Positions 1 to 9,151 of a stretch of 64,000 nt of DNA are shown here, in pieces; within the stretch, counting starts at the first letter, position 1; each line of letters opens with the position of its first letter. The notes beneath the pieces are model-generated. The model saw nothing but the letters and a program-made list of their open reading frames with translations. It searched no databases and was not told where the DNA came from. Source of the DNA: Domibacillus tundrae (GTDB lineage: Bacteria; Bacillota; Bacilli; Bacillales; Domibacillaceae); assembly GCF_000970675.1 (NCBI RefSeq), contig NZ_LAJA01000020.1, forward strand, positions 1-64,000, in the 5' to 3' direction. A program made the position numbers and the translations under genes.

Positions 1-142
1 AGGTTTGAAAACGCAAGACCCTAAATTTGTGTGATTTGAGAACATATTTTTGATTAGTAGTAATTGAATGTAAAAAAATCTAAAAAAACGCGACTTTACT
101 ATTCTGGGAAAGCCAACTATCTTCTATAAGTAAAGGAGCCGA

Positions 143-1899
143 TCACATGCGCATAGAAAAAGAAAAGAAGGATGTGTCAACGTCTAGCGGGTTGATTGTG
201 AGCGATTGGCGGTCAAATGCTAGGTACGTCACATAGTAATCAATGAATGTATCAAAATCAGCTTGGGATATGAATGCCCGAACCTTCCCGTTCGGGGAAC
301 CTGTCGTTGCAATAGTCCATTTTTGCAAATCCGGACTGTTCCCCTTGTAAATCTCAATTAATTTTTCTGCTCTATTTTTAAAATTACTACCGGATCTTGT
401 TAAATCATTGATTCCATAAGCGCCATTACTTAATACCGGTGTCACTTTCTCCCTTACAATCGCCCCGGCTGTCACTTCAATTTGAGTTGGTCCGTTTGCT
501 ACAATGTCACCTTCAACATTGACGGTTTCGACAACAGGCGTTGCTAAAACATACGAAAGTTTATACGGCGTATAGTTCGGGGCCAAATTCGCTGATACAA
601 ATGCAATCGTGTTTGTTGTCGGAACTGTCGTGCCATCCACAACGCTTTTCCATTGATCCGCTGTTGTGTTAGCTGCCGGCAATGCTGTTCCTGCTGCCAA
701 TGCGTTTGACTTCGTGAATGAGCCTGTTGTGGTATTCCCCTGCTTTGTTTCTGATCCGCTTGTTGCGCTGATATAAACATTAGCGCTGGTAACACCCGAC
801 GGAAACGCCGGCAATGTGACGTCAAGTTGCTGGCCGGCCGCCACCGCAATGCTTGTCGCTGCCGATGCCATTGTTTCTCCCGCTGGTGTCACCATGTGTA
901 TTTCACGTAATACGTTCCGGCCGGCAATGTTCCACCTGTTCCACTGACTGCTAAGCCCGGATCCGCAGAGGGATTCGTTGCGGCATAAGCTGTCTTTCTC
1001 CAACCGTTGAAAAAGGCTTTTATTTCAGCGGATGACGGCACGTAATTTTCGCCAAATCCTGTGTCAACATCGAGGATGGTCATGTTGATAAATCCCCCAT
1101 CATTGAAACATTGATCTCCTTGCGTATTCGCGCCAACTCCAACATTTTTCAATATTTTTCCGTCATGTTTACTCATTGTTACATAAACATACGGTTTGGC
1201 ATCTGCCCATTGGCGAGTAATTCTCTTATAACCTTCAAAATCCGCGCTCCAATTCCATGCCAAACTACCATCCAATACAATATCCTTTTCAACCGCTTTG
1301 CGCCGCTTCCACACGCCATCCTGCTTAAACAGCAAATCTTTCGCCGTTCCGATTGCACCTAATTTTGTTGGTGCAAGCAACATCGATGGATTGCGCGGGA
1401 CGAATGGTTTTGCTGTAGATCCTAGTGTGAGCATCGGATTCGAGAAAGTCGCTTTTTGTGCCACTCCTGCCGAAATACACAAAATTACATATACGACAGT
1501 TGCGGTCGGATCTGCTGTGAAACTAACTTTTAATTCTCCTTCTCCTGCCGCGTGTCCGTATCTACTGGCGTCAACTACGTTAGTATTCGGATTACGCCAA
1601 ACCACTAAAGCCACGGAAACCCCTGTTGTTTTGATTGTGATGGTGTATGATTGGCCACCCTTCAGCTGGATAGGTATTTGAGTAAATTGATTATTAGCTG
1701 TATTGTTAATTTCTAATTCATAAGGAACGTTAACCTTATCGTCTGGCAATTTCGCTTCATATTGGATGGTTCCATCTTGCCTTTGGTAAGGGAAAACCCC
1801 TGGCCGTGTGATAGGTGCTGTCACGGTTAAAAAGCCATATGAATCCTTTTTCAGCATGGAGTCCGTAATCAGCATTTTGTCATATCGCTGTACCTTCAC
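143..1899 (-). pseudogene. Phage tail/baseplate-type structural protein, frameshifted
   Basis: Two overlapping minus-strand reading frames form one broken gene. The first starts at GTG 1899, six bases after a strong AAGGGGGTGAG ribosome site, and ends at a TGA at 889-891 after the residues YYVKYTW. The next frame resumes at once with VTPAGET and runs to 143. Adding one G in the TGG-TGA stretch near 890 restores a single protein of about 585 residues. The N-terminal half resembles tail-associated proteins with carbohydrate-binding-like beta domains. The C-terminal half has a Thr/Ala/Val-rich beta-repeat region (ASAATSIAVAAGQQLDV) as in phage fibre or adhesion domains. No flanking tail genes are present, so this is an isolated prophage relic. 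The phage assignment is inferred from composition and the nearby gp7-like gene. Confidence 0.6.
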
Positions 1900-1930
1900 A
1901 ATGTTCTCACCCCCTTTCAGGCAATAAAAA

Positions 1931-1949
1931 AAGACCGATTCTCGGTCTT
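1931..1949 (-). terminator. Intrinsic terminator hairpin
   Basis: AAGACCGA and TCGGTCTT form an 8-bp stem with a 3-base loop. On the minus strand it is followed by a run of T. It sits just upstream of the tail-protein relic and would end minus-strand transcription arriving from the right, probably a lost upstream phage gene. Confidence 0.6.
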
Positions 1950-2081
1950 GTGACATTTTTCAATACAAAATATAGTCATATAAAGGAAACATAGCGAAAT
2001 GTATTGTATAATCTAAAGATATTTTATCGATTATGATGAATTGAATTTATTAACCATTAATATAAATAGAGGATGTTATGC

Positions 2082-3182
2082 ATGGATCATTACAACAATG
2101 AAAGTAATCAGAATATTAATAACAATCAAGTTGATTACAAGCATTTTATCCCAAGACAAAATGGGTTTGTGTTTAAATTTATAAAGAAAGATAACGATTT
2201 TATCCATACGTTCGCTGAAGGTGATTTTCTAGAAAAAATAGGGCTTTCTCCTGCATATATTATTGGTAAAACTTTGCACGACTTTTCACCTAAAGATCAG
2301 GCAAATCAGAAACATTGTTTTTATGAAACAGCCTGGAACGGTAATTTGGTTAACTATGAAGGAGGCGCGAACGGATACCATTACCTTGCTTCGTTAACTC
2401 CGTTAATTATCGATTCGCAAATTGTTGAAGTGGTTGGTACGGCTATCGATATTACAGATTACTGGAAAGATGTCACTAAAATTCAAGAATTAGAAAAACT
2501 TTCACTAATTGGTGAATTAGCAGCTGGAATTGCCCATGAAATTCGAAATCCGTTAACGTCTGTAACAGGTTTTATCAAGATGATTCAGGAACGTTCAAAT
2601 GACGAAACAACAAACGAATATCTTAAGATAGTGCTTCATGAATTAAGTCAAATTAATACCATCGTTAATCAATTTATGTTTATAGCTAAACCTAAAGAAA
2701 CCATGGAAATTATAAATACAGACATGAAGGCTTTGGTCTCCCGAGTTATAGAATTTATGAAACCCCAAGCAAACCTAAAAGGTCTAAACTTTATCGAATT
2801 TATTAGTTCTGATTCTATATTTACTGCTCAGTGTGACCCTAATCAGTTAACACAAGTTCTAATGAACCTAATACAAAACTCAATTGAAGCAACTACTGAT
2901 CCTACCCAAAAAATAGTCATTTCGCTTAAAAATGTAAATGACAATAGCTTCTTAATAGAACTTACCGATAAAGGGAGCGGGATTTTACCAGAGAGACAAA
3001 AAAGACTATTTGAACCTTTTTACACAACAAAAGAAAAAGGGACAGGATTAGGGCTTATGATGTGTAAACGAATTATAGAAAACCATGACGGCACGATAGA
3101 AGTTAACAGTCAACTTGGTGAAGGCACGACTGTCAGAATCATTTTACCTAAGGCCTTTAATCATCATCAAAAACGGGATTAG
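2082..3182 (+). CDS. PAS-domain sensor histidine kinase (sporulation-kinase type)
   Basis: Autophosphorylating sensor kinase, soluble by sequence (no membrane segment). A PAS domain spans about residues 25-130 and ends in VVGTAIDITD. A HisKA domain carries the phosphoacceptor His in AGIAHEIRNPLT near residue 160. The HATPase domain shows the N box (NLIQNSIEA), G1 (DKGSGI), F box (FEPFYTTKE) and G2 (GTGLGL). This order matches the KinA/KinE-like kinases that feed Spo0A phosphorelays in Bacillaceae, but the target is not shown. ATG 2082 is preferred over ATG 2073 because AGAGG at 2068-2072 gives correct spacing. No response regulator is adjacent. The last residues (FNHHQKRD) run into the 3' end of the opposing phage gene, so the C-terminus was probably rewritten at a recombination junction near 3150-3160. 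Confidence 0.85.
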   Translation: MDHYNNESNQNINNNQVDYKHFIPRQNGFVFKFIKKDNDFIHTFAEGDFLEKIGLSPAYIIGKTLHDFSPKDQANQKHCFYETAWNGNLVNYEGGANGYHYLASLTPLIIDSQIVEVVGTAIDITDYWKDVTKIQELEKLSLIGELAAGIAHEIRNPLTSVTGFIKMIQERSNDETTNEYLKIVLHELSQINTIVNQFMFIAKPKETMEIINTDMKALVSRVIEFMKPQANLKGLNFIEFISSDSIFTAQCDPNQLTQVLMNLIQNSIEATTDPTQKIVISLKNVNDNSFLIELTDKGSGILPERQKRLFEPFYTTKEKGTGLGLMMCKRIIENHDGTIEVNSQLGEGTTVRIILPKAFNHHQKRD

Positions 3183-3929
3183 CAGTACAGCGGCAATTGT
3201 AATCAGTACCCGGCAACCCAACAGCCGGTGGATTGGCATATTCAAATACCTGTCCTTCCAGCTTGTCGTGCGAATCACGTACCTTTTCATCGTTTGATGT
3301 GCTCCACTTGAATTTGCTGACGCCCATTGCCTTATGCCGCTTGGCAGTCATTTGGCCAAGAATGGAGCCTGTCTGATCCCGGGCAATAAACTTCGCCCGC
3401 TTCTCCGACATACCAGTGCGCTGTACCAGCTGATCCCGAATCTCTTTTTCACTGGTACCATTCTTTACGCCTTGATAGATGATGGATTCGATTTTCGGAA
3501 AGTATTCATCCCGAATTGTGCTGATATAGCTGACATTCTCCGCTATGGACGTTCACATAAACTCATCAAGCCACGGTTCAAACTGTGTAGGATCAATGCC
3601 TTTTACTCGCCCTTGATCCTGCCTGTTCTTTTTATTGAAATTGTTTACGCCATTTACAAAGTTAGAAGCAGTGTTCAGGATATTATCAGCAGTAAAAATA
3701 CCAAGTGATAAGCCTTTTATGACCTCAATAGCCTGCCGGATCACATCAAGCGGGCCATCAATTGAATAGATTTGACCATCTGCCCGATTGCGGTACTCTT
3801 TGATCTGCGGACGGATGCTTTCATCAAACACCCTCAGCGTAACCTTTCCCAGTTCGTCTATCAGCCTTTTAACATTCCGATAATATGAAACTGCTACCGC
3901 ATCAGGAAAACGTGTAGGCGGTACTTTCC
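3157..3929 (-). pseudogene. SPP1 gp7-like phage head morphogenesis protein, interrupted and 5' truncated
   Basis: Minor capsid/head-morphogenesis protein of the SPP1 gp7 family. The C-terminal part (3157-3411 and upstream in frame) has the family signature: RDSHDKLEGQVF, then PGTDYNCRCTANPV. The preceding part (3553-3927) encodes a helical domain beginning VPPTRFPDAVAVSYY. The two parts are in the same frame but separated by one TGA at 3553-3555, between DEFM and TSIAENVSYIS, so the lesion is a nonsense change, not a frameshift. The 5' end is cut where the IS630 relic begins near 3929, removing the N-terminus. Orientation matches the tail relic at 143-1899, so both may come from the same prophage late operon, now split by a kinase gene. 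Confidence 0.75.
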
Positions 3930-3943
3930 TATATAAGTACAAC

Positions 3944-4537
3944 TTAATCTTTCAACATAGCTAACGAACCAATTCGCTGGAGGACGTTCTCCGGGCAAGT
4001 GTCCAACTATTCCATGAACGAACGGACGGATGCACGGATATCTTTCTGGGTGGCATGGAACCGGTTGATGATGACGCTTCCTTTCAGCCAGCCCCACATA
4101 CGCTCAACGGCGTTAAGCTGCGGAGAATATGGAGGCAGAAAAAGCAGCGCGAGGCAGTGTTTGTTCTCCTCTAAAAAGGGTTTTAAGAGCCTGGCATGAT
4201 GAATCCGGGCATTGCCTGGGATCATGACGATATGCCGGTCTTTATGCATCCCTGGAATATAACGGAGAAACGCCAGAAACGTCTGCGCACTGCACGGCTC
4301 TTTCTCCATGCAGAAGAACTCGCCATTTTGGACGTTCACACAGCCAAACAAGCTGACAGACGCGTGGTGGCCGTAAGTGGGGATCTGTTTTTGTCTGCCT
4401 TTAAGACTCCATGTGGAGCGCAAAGCCTGGTCATCCCGGATATGACTTTCGTCTTCATAGAGAAAGACTAACTCGTCTGTCGCGTTTTTTTTATCATGTT
4501 GAGCTCTTTTTGAAAGGCTTCCTGTTTCCTGGGGTCT
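3944..4537 (-). mobile_element. IS630-family transposase relic
   Basis: DDE transposase fragment of the IS630 family. Visible motifs are LVFLYEDESHIR (first Asp region), the NARIHHA block and LNAVERMWGWLK (catalytic Glu). It is dead several times over. The HTH N-terminus is missing, cut at the junction with a kinase fragment near 4537. An 8-A run near 4485 needs a ninth A to join QEAFQKELNMIKK to NATDELVFL. A TAG at 4005-4007 follows RSFME where the family has Trp, and the frame then continues LDTCPENVLQRIGSLAMLKD to a TAA at 3944. The block normally reading LDN reads PGN, so the second catalytic Asp appears lost. The element lies between a phage gene and a kinase fragment. Confidence 0.8.
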
Positions 4538-4541
4538 ATTA

Positions 4542-4793
4542 GTGGAATCGGAAGCCGACAAGCATCATGTGTATTTACATATCACAGATAACGGGTCTGG
4601 GATATCCCCAGACCAAATAGACGATACTTTCCATCCGTTTTTCACTACCAAATCAGCACACAATGGCACCGGTCTTGGTTTGTCGGTAAGCTTGGGCATC
4701 GCCGAATCACATGGCGGCACATTAACTGTAACGAGTGATATCGGAAAAGAAAGCACATTTACGCTGGCCCTTCCTATATGGAAAAGGATGTGA
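4542..4793 (+). pseudogene. Histidine kinase C-terminal fragment (HATPase domain only)
   Basis: About 80 residues of a histidine kinase catalytic domain. G1 (ITDNGSGISPDQ), F box (FHPFFTTK) and G2 (NGTGLGLSVSLGI) are present, ending in a normal C-terminus (STFTLALPIWKRM). The sensor, HisKA and N-box parts are gone; the break coincides with the edge of the IS630 relic near 4540. It is followed four bases later by a response regulator gene, so it was once a kinase-regulator operon of the NtrB/NtrC type. No ribosome site fits the residual frame, so independent translation is unlikely. Confidence 0.8.
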
Positions 4794-4797
4794 ATAC

Positions 4798-5175
4798 ATG
4801 GCACATATATTAATTGTGGATGACGAACAGGAAATCAGCCGTTTTTTAACCCGGCTTTTTCAACTTAAAAAAATGAATGTAGCCTATATTGATAGTGGCC
4901 GCGCATTTGATGATCTTGATCGCATCGATCAATTCGATGCCGCTTTTTTAGACGTACGGCTGCCAGACCGGAATGGCCTTAATCTTTTAAAGGAATTGAA
5001 AAAAAGAGCACCGTCCTGTAAAGCCGTCGTGATGACCGGCTACAGTACAGTAAAAACGGCCGTGGAAGCGTTTATCAAAAAAACATTGAAAGAAACGGCC
5101 GGCAGCCGCGAACAGGCAGCTGAAAAGCTCGGTATTTCCAAGCGGAAAATCCGCTATTATTTAAATGAAACATAA
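4798..5175 (+). CDS. Response regulator with receiver joined directly to Fis-type HTH; central AAA+ domain deleted
   Basis: A 125-residue protein starting MAHILIVDDEQ (acidic pocket) with phosphoacceptor Asp in FLDVRLPDRNG near residue 53 and the conserved Thr in VVMTGYS. At about residue 92 the receiver is cut short, before the usual beta5 Lys-Pro. It is joined in frame to KKTLKETAGSREQAAEKLGISKRKIRYYLNE, a Fis-type helix-turn-helix normally found at the C-terminus of sigma-54 activators. The whole AAA+ sigma-54 interaction domain (about 240 residues) plus the receiver end is missing. The ribosome site AAGGATG precedes ATG 4798. Probably a deletion relic. A functional short PrrA-like regulator is possible but unlikely because the receiver itself is incomplete. 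Confidence 0.7.
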   Translation: MAHILIVDDEQEISRFLTRLFQLKKMNVAYIDSGRAFDDLDRIDQFDAAFLDVRLPDRNGLNLLKELKKRAPSCKAVVMTGYSTVKTAVEAFIKKTLKETAGSREQAAEKLGISKRKIRYYLNET

Positions 5176-5176
5176 A

Positions 5177-5204
5177 AGTCTTCCATTCATTTGGAAGAAT
5201 TTTC
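5177..5204 (+). terminator. Intrinsic terminator of the regulator gene
   Basis: TCTTCCA and TGGAAGA pair around a short loop directly after the regulator stop, followed by ATTTTCGTTTA. It also separates this gene from the converging DUF779 gene. Confidence 0.6.
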
Positions 5205-5206
5205 GT

Positions 5207-5563
5207 TTATTGATTCAGTTCCTGCCGCTCTTCGTCCGTAAAAACACGGGACCTTGTTAAAAAGCGTTTTCCTTCGGGTCCTTCGAGTGAAAACATGCCG
5301 CCGCGTCCGTCAACGACATCAATAATGAGCTGTGTATGCTTCCAGTATTCGTACTGGGCATCGCTAATGTAAAACTTGACGCCTCCGATTTCACCGAGCA
5401 GCTTGTCTGAATCACCAGTCATAAATTCGCCGTCCGGGTAGCACATCGGCGCACTGCCGTCACAGCAGCCGCCTGATTGGTGAAACATGAGCGGTCCATG
5501 TTTTTCTTTCAGCTTTCCGATTAAATCTAAGGCAACTTGAGTAGCCGTCACCCGCTCTGTCAT
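5207..5563 (-). CDS. DUF779 protein of the aldehyde dehydrogenase operon
   Basis: A 118-residue cytoplasmic protein of the DUF779 family, which is typically encoded next to acetaldehyde dehydrogenase genes; its exact role is unknown. Conserved features are the Cys-rich segment MFHQSGGCCDGSAPMCYPDGEF and the later YISDAQYEYWKHTQ. The paired Cys residues suggest metal or redox chemistry, which is inference. The start at 5563 (MTERVTATQ) follows a perfect AGGGAGGTGG site; the longer frame to 5614 has none. It is the last gene of the adh-ald operon, 59 bases after the dehydrogenase. Confidence 0.85.
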   Translation of the reverse strand: MTERVTATQVALDLIGKLKEKHGPLMFHQSGGCCDGSAPMCYPDGEFMTGDSDKLLGEIGGVKFYISDAQYEYWKHTQLIIDVVDGRGGMFSLEGPEGKRFLTRSRVFTDEERQELNQ

Positions 5564-5587
5564 ATTTTCCACCTCCCTATGAAAATA

Positions 5588-5612
5588 GCGCCGCCGCATA
5601 ACGCGGCAGCGC
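5588..5612 (-). other. Intercistronic GC-rich hairpin between aldehyde dehydrogenase and DUF779 genes
   Basis: GCGCCGCCGC and GCGGCAGCGC pair with one mismatch around ATAAC. There is no adjacent T run on the minus strand, so it more likely stabilises the upstream mRNA or tunes DUF779 expression than terminates. Confidence 0.45.
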
Positions 5613-5621
5613 AATCATTGA

Positions 5622-7139
5622 TCAAAAGAATCCAAGAGCATCTTCTGAATAGCTGACAAGCAGGTTTTTCGTCTGCTGGTAATGATTCAGCATCATGAGA
5701 TGATTTTCGCGTCCGATCCCGGACATTTTGTAGCCGCCGAACGCTGCGTGTGCCGGATACTGGTGGTAGCAGTTTGTCCAAACACGGCCCGCTTTAATGT
5801 TGCGGCCGAACCGGTATGCTCTGTTTTGATGGCGCGACCAGACACCGGATCCGAGACCGTAAAGTGTATCGTTTGCAATTTCAAGCGCTTCCGCTTCATC
5901 TTTAAAAGTTGTAACAGAAACAACCGGTCCAAAAATTTCTTCCTGGAAAATACGCATTTTATTATGACCTTTAAAAATAGTTGGCTTAATGTAATAACCG
6001 TTTTCAAACCCTTCGACCGTATTTTTCTCACCACCGGCCAGGCATTCGGCGCCTTCTTGTTTACCAATATCCAGGTAGGACAAGATTTTTTCCATTTGTT
6101 CATTCGACGCCTGCGCGCCCATCATTGTGTCTGTATCAAGCGGATTGCCTGTTTTGATTGCATTGACACGCTCAATGACACGCTCCATAAATTTGTCGTA
6201 AATGTTTTCATGAACGAGCGCGCGAGATGGGCATGTACACACTTCACCCTGGTTAAGCGCGAACATGACAAATCCTTCCACCGCTTTGTTTAAAAATGCA
6301 TCGTCTTCTTCCATAATATCGTCGAAGAAAATATTCGGTGATTTTCCTCCGAGTTCAAGCGTGACCGGAATTAAGTTTTGCGACGCGTACTGCATGATCA
6401 GTCGACCCGTTGTTGTTTCACCCGTGAAAGCGATTTTCGCAATGCGTTTGTTTGATGCAAGCGGCTTTCCTGCTTCAAGACCGAATCCGTTGACGATGTT
6501 AACAACACCCGGCGGCAGCAGGTCTTCAATGAGTTCCATTAAGACCAAAATCGACGCTGGAGTCTGTTCAGCTGGTTTTAATACAACGCAGTTTCCTGCC
6601 GCAAGCGCCGGCGCAAGCTTCCATACGCCCATTAAAATCGGGAAGTTCCACGGAATAATTTGCCCGACTACGCCAAGCGGTTCGTGGAAATGATAAGCAA
6701 CTGTGTCATCATCAATCTGTGACAGCGAGCCTTCCTGCGCCCGAATCGCCCCGGCAAAATAACGGAAGTGGTCGATTGCAAGAGGTAAATCGGCATTGAG
6801 TGTTTCACGAACTGCTTTCCCGTTGTCCCACGTTTCTGCTACCGCGAGCAGTTCTAAATTTTCTTCAATTCGATCGGCAATTTTATTTAAAATGTTGGCA
6901 CGCTGGGCGACCGACGTTTTGCCCCATTCGTCTTTTGCCGCATGTGCCGCGTCAAGTGCGAGTTCAATATCTTCCGCCTGTGATCGGGCCACTTCACAAA
7001 ACACTTCGCCCGTCACCGGTGTGACGTTTTCAAAATATTGGCCGCCGACTGGTGCGGTCCATTTTCCATTAATAAAATTATCATATTTTTTCTTAAACGT
7101 AACTTTTGATTCTTCTTGCCCTGGATTTGCGTAAATCAT
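5622..7139 (-). CDS. NAD-dependent aldehyde dehydrogenase (ExaC/AcoD-type acetaldehyde dehydrogenase)
   Basis: Oxidises aldehydes, probably acetaldehyde, to the acid with NAD. It is 505 residues, normal for the family. Active-site residues are visible: Asn165 in IPWNFP, Glu262 in LELGGKSPN and the nucleophile Cys301 in [11 protein letters not shown]. The NAD-binding FTGETTTGR lies near residue 238. ATG 7139 follows AAGGGGGAAAGGG. The gene lies between an alcohol dehydrogenase (upstream, 95-base gap) and the DUF779 gene, giving a two-step ethanol-to-acetate route. The 95-base gap holds its own inverted repeat and a cre-like sequence, so it may have an internal promoter. Confidence 0.9.
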   Translation of the reverse strand: MIYANPGQEESKVTFKKKYDNFINGKWTAPVGGQYFENVTPVTGEVFCEVARSQAEDIELALDAAHAAKDEWGKTSVAQRANILNKIADRIEENLELLAVAETWDNGKAVRETLNADLPLAIDHFRYFAGAIRAQEGSLSQIDDDTVAYHFHEPLGVVGQIIPWNFPILMGVWKLAPALAAGNCVVLKPAEQTPASILVLMELIEDLLPPGVVNIVNGFGLEAGKPLASNKRIAKIAFTGETTTGRLIMQYASQNLIPVTLELGGKSPNIFFDDIMEEDDAFLNKAVEGFVMFALNQGEVCTCPSRALVHENIYDKFMERVIERVNAIKTGNPLDTDTMMGAQASNEQMEKILSYLDIGKQEGAECLAGGEKNTVEGFENGYYIKPTIFKGHNKMRIFQEEIFGPVVSVTTFKDEAEALEIANDTLYGLGSGVWSRHQNRAYRFGRNIKAGRVWTNCYHQYPAHAAFGGYKMSGIGRENHLMMLNHYQQTKNLLVSYSEDALGFF

Positions 7140-7161
7140 ATACCCTTTCCCCCTTTGAATG

Positions 7162-7197
7162 TTGGAAATCCGTTATATAAAACGCTTACATTTCCAA
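7162..7197 (-). promoter_or_regulatory. Inverted repeat and cre-like site upstream of the aldehyde dehydrogenase gene
   Basis: A perfect 8-bp inverted repeat, TTGGAAAT at 7162-7169 and ATTTCCAA at 7190-7197, brackets a cre-like ATGTAAGCGTTTTATA read on the minus strand. That sequence matches the CcpA consensus left half and core but not the right half. The arrangement suggests an operator for a specific regulator overlapping weak catabolite control. Both calls are by eye. Confidence 0.4.
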
Positions 7198-7234
7198 AAT
7201 AACGTCTTCTGAACTGAATGTCAACTCATTTGTC

Positions 7235-8245
7235 TTACATGGTGAGCACAATTCGACCATTAATTTTTCCTTTTTCCATTTTGTCGAATATATTGTTAAT
7301 GTCGTCAAGCGGAGCGGTTTCGACTTGCGCTTTTACTTTACCGCGTGCCGCAAAATCGAGTGCTTCTTTCATATCCAGACGTGTCCCGACAATTGAGCCT
7401 TTAACAGATACGCCGTTTAAAACCGTATTGAAAATCGGGATTGGCAGTTCAGCGTTTGGAAGACCAACCACGACCAGTGTTCCGCCGCGTTTCACGGAAC
7501 GATACGCCTGTTCAAACGCTTTTTTGGTGACTGCCACACTGATTGCCGCCTGAACGCCACCTAATTTTCCCTGAATTGCATCTGCCGGATCTTCATTCAT
7601 CCCATTCACTGCTTCATCTGCGCCCAAGCTTTTCGCAAGCTCCAGCTTTTCATCCGCAATATCAACCGCCACAACATTAAAACCCATTGCTTTGGCATAT
7701 TGAAGCGCGATATGGCCAAGTCCGCCAATGCCGTAGATCGCGACCCAATCACCTGGTTTGGCACCTGAAACTTTCAGTGCTTTATACGTCGTCACGCCTG
7801 CGCATAAAATCGGTGCGACTTCAACCGGATCAAGGCCGTCTGGAATTCTCGCCACATAATCAGCCGGTGCCACCCAATATTCCGCATAACCTCCGTCTAC
7901 CGAGTAGCCGCCATTTTCCTGGTTCGGGCAAAGTGTTTCCTGTCCCTGCAGGCAATATTCACACTCGCCGCAGGCGGAAAATAACCACTGCACCCCAACA
8001 CGGTCACCTACTTTTAAGGACGAGACCCCTTCTCCAATCTCTTCAATGATTCCGACACCTTCATGACCCGGAATAAGCGGCAGCTTTGGCTTTACCGGCC
8101 AGTCGCCGTGTGCTGCATGCAAATCAGTATGACAGACACCGCATGCTTCGATTTTCACTAAAATTTCGCCGCGTCCCGCTGTCGGTTTTGGTACATCCTT
8201 CACTTCTAACTGCTGATTAAATTCGTTTATGACTGCTGCTTTCAT
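7235..8245 (-). CDS. adhT: Zinc-dependent alcohol dehydrogenase (AdhT/AdhP type)
   Basis: NAD-dependent alcohol dehydrogenase of the medium-chain family, 336 residues. Catalytic zinc ligands are Cys38, His61 (with Glu62) and Cys148. Structural zinc ligands are Cys92, Cys95, Cys98 and Cys106 in [15 protein letters not shown]. The Rossmann motif GIGGLG is at about 172-177. The Thr following CGVCH is the usual proton-relay position. AAAGGAGG precedes ATG 8245. First gene of the operon that continues with aldehyde dehydrogenase and DUF779, so the likely physiological role is alcohol oxidation or fermentation balance. A near-consensus cre lies 62-77 bases upstream. Confidence 0.92.
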   Translation of the reverse strand: MKAAVINEFNQQLEVKDVPKPTAGRGEILVKIEACGVCHTDLHAAHGDWPVKPKLPLIPGHEGVGIIEEIGEGVSSLKVGDRVGVQWLFSACGECEYCLQGQETLCPNQENGGYSVDGGYAEYWVAPADYVARIPDGLDPVEVAPILCAGVTTYKALKVSGAKPGDWVAIYGIGGLGHIALQYAKAMGFNVVAVDIADEKLELAKSLGADEAVNGMNEDPADAIQGKLGGVQAAISVAVTKKAFEQAYRSVKRGGTLVVVGLPNAELPIPIFNTVLNGVSVKGSIVGTRLDMKEALDFAARGKVKAQVETAPLDDINNIFDKMEKGKINGRIVLTM

Positions 8246-8306
8246 TATTTTTTTCCTCCTTTAAATGTGGTTGTTCACTTATTATATTGCAAGGACTGTG
8301 CCAACT

Positions 8307-8322
8307 TTGAAAACGCTATTAA
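8307..8322 (-). promoter_or_regulatory. Near-consensus cre (CcpA) site upstream of adhT
   Basis: TTGAAAACGCTATTAA matches the Bacillus consensus WTGNAARCGNWWNCAW at 15 of 16 positions (the C of CA is T). It lies just upstream of a TATAAT (8281-8286, minus strand), consistent with glucose control of the alcohol operon. Confidence 0.55.
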
Positions 8323-8340
8323 TTAGTTGTTTTTCTTTCA

Positions 8341-8383
8341 TTAAGCCGAAAAATCGGCCCAATCTGCCGGGAAATCGGCTTAA
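8341..8383. other. Inverted repeat between adhT promoter and PAP2 terminator
   Basis: TTAAGCCGA (8341-8349) and TCGGCTTAA (8375-8383) are perfect 9-bp arms with a 25-base spacer that itself contains ATCGGCCC and GCCGGGAAAT. It is too long-looped for a good terminator, and may be an operator or part of a composite hairpin with the adjoining terminator. Confidence 0.3.
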
Positions 8384-8396
8384 ACAGACAAAAAAA

Positions 8397-8422
8397 CGGC
8401 TTTCTCATTATCGAGAAAGCCG
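8397..8422 (-). terminator. Intrinsic terminator overlapping the PAP2 stop codon
   Basis: Perfect 10-bp stem CGGCTTTCTC / GAGAAAGCCG with a 6-base loop, followed on the minus strand by seven T. The stop codon of the phosphatase gene lies inside the loop region. Confidence 0.8.
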
Positions 8423-9073
8423 CCGATTGATCCGGTATTCACTGAAATGAAACAACATAATCCAAAAAAACAGCCAGGCAGCGCCAATGGAAAACCCGGC
8501 GATCACATCACTGGGGTAATGAACACCAAGATAAATCCGGGTCAGTCCGACAAGGAGGATCATGCAGCCGGCAAGCACCGCAGCGATCATTTTTTTCCAT
8601 TTTTCTTTTAATAAACGAAAAAGCATAAAGGACAGGGCGCCATAAAAAATAAACGAGCCCATTGAATGCCCGCTTGGAAAACTATAACCGCCTTGCTCAA
8701 TTAATGGCAAAATGTCCGGACGCTGGCGTTTAAACAGCTCTTTTAAAAAGCCGTTAAACACTCCGCCAAGCCCATTGACAAGGACAAAAAACAACGCCCA
8801 TCCGTACCGTCTGCGGATAACAAGAAACAGCGCAATCAACCCAGTCGCAATCGTTAAAAATATCACCGAAGCAAGCTCAGTCATAAAGACCATCCGAGCG
8901 GTGCGGCCTTCATTCACCCACGATTGCACTTCTTTAATTATTGTGGCGTCGAAAGCCGCTACTTCATTTTCCTGAAGTGCATCGACGACTTCAAAAAACC
9001 CCCATGTAAAGAGAATAAGAAATACGGCGAGAGAGCCATAATAAACGTATGGGCGCCACTTCTTTATATTCAA
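8408..9073 (-). CDS. PAP2-family membrane phosphatase
   Basis: Integral membrane phosphatase of the PAP2 superfamily, probably acting on undecaprenyl pyrophosphate or phosphatidylglycerol phosphate. The three catalytic motifs are intact: KELFKRQRP, SFPSGHS and TRIYLGVHYPSDV. About six hydrophobic segments are visible. I prefer the TTG at 9073 because AGAAAGGAAG stands seven bases before it. Upstream ATGs at 9118-9121 lie against the dapF terminator and have no ribosome site. It ends in its own terminator. No functional partner is adjacent, so the substrate is inference. Confidence 0.85.
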   Translation of the reverse strand: MNIKKWRPYVYYGSLAVFLILFTWGFFEVVDALQENEVAAFDATIIKEVQSWVNEGRTARMVFMTELASVIFLTIATGLIALFLVIRRRYGWALFFVLVNGLGGVFNGFLKELFKRQRPDILPLIEQGGYSFPSGHSMGSFIFYGALSFMLFRLLKEKWKKMIAAVLAGCMILLVGLTRIYLGVHYPSDVIAGFSIGAAWLFFWIMLFHFSEYRINRRLSR

Positions 9074-9128
9074 TCGTAATCTTCCTTTCTTTTTATCATC
9101 CTTCTTTATACCCTTCATCATTAAAAAA

Positions 9129-9151
9129 AATCCAGGAGTCACTCCTGGATT
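9129..9151 (-). terminator. dapF terminator
   Basis: Perfect 10-bp stem AATCCAGGAG / CTCCTGGATT with a 3-base loop, then eight T on the minus strand. It overlaps the dapF TAA stop. Confidence 0.85.

Noticed and set aside
5682-6293. Plus-strand 203-codon frame across the aldehyde dehydrogenase
   Set aside because: Antisense to a clear gene with intact catalytic residues; no ribosome site or recognisable motif.
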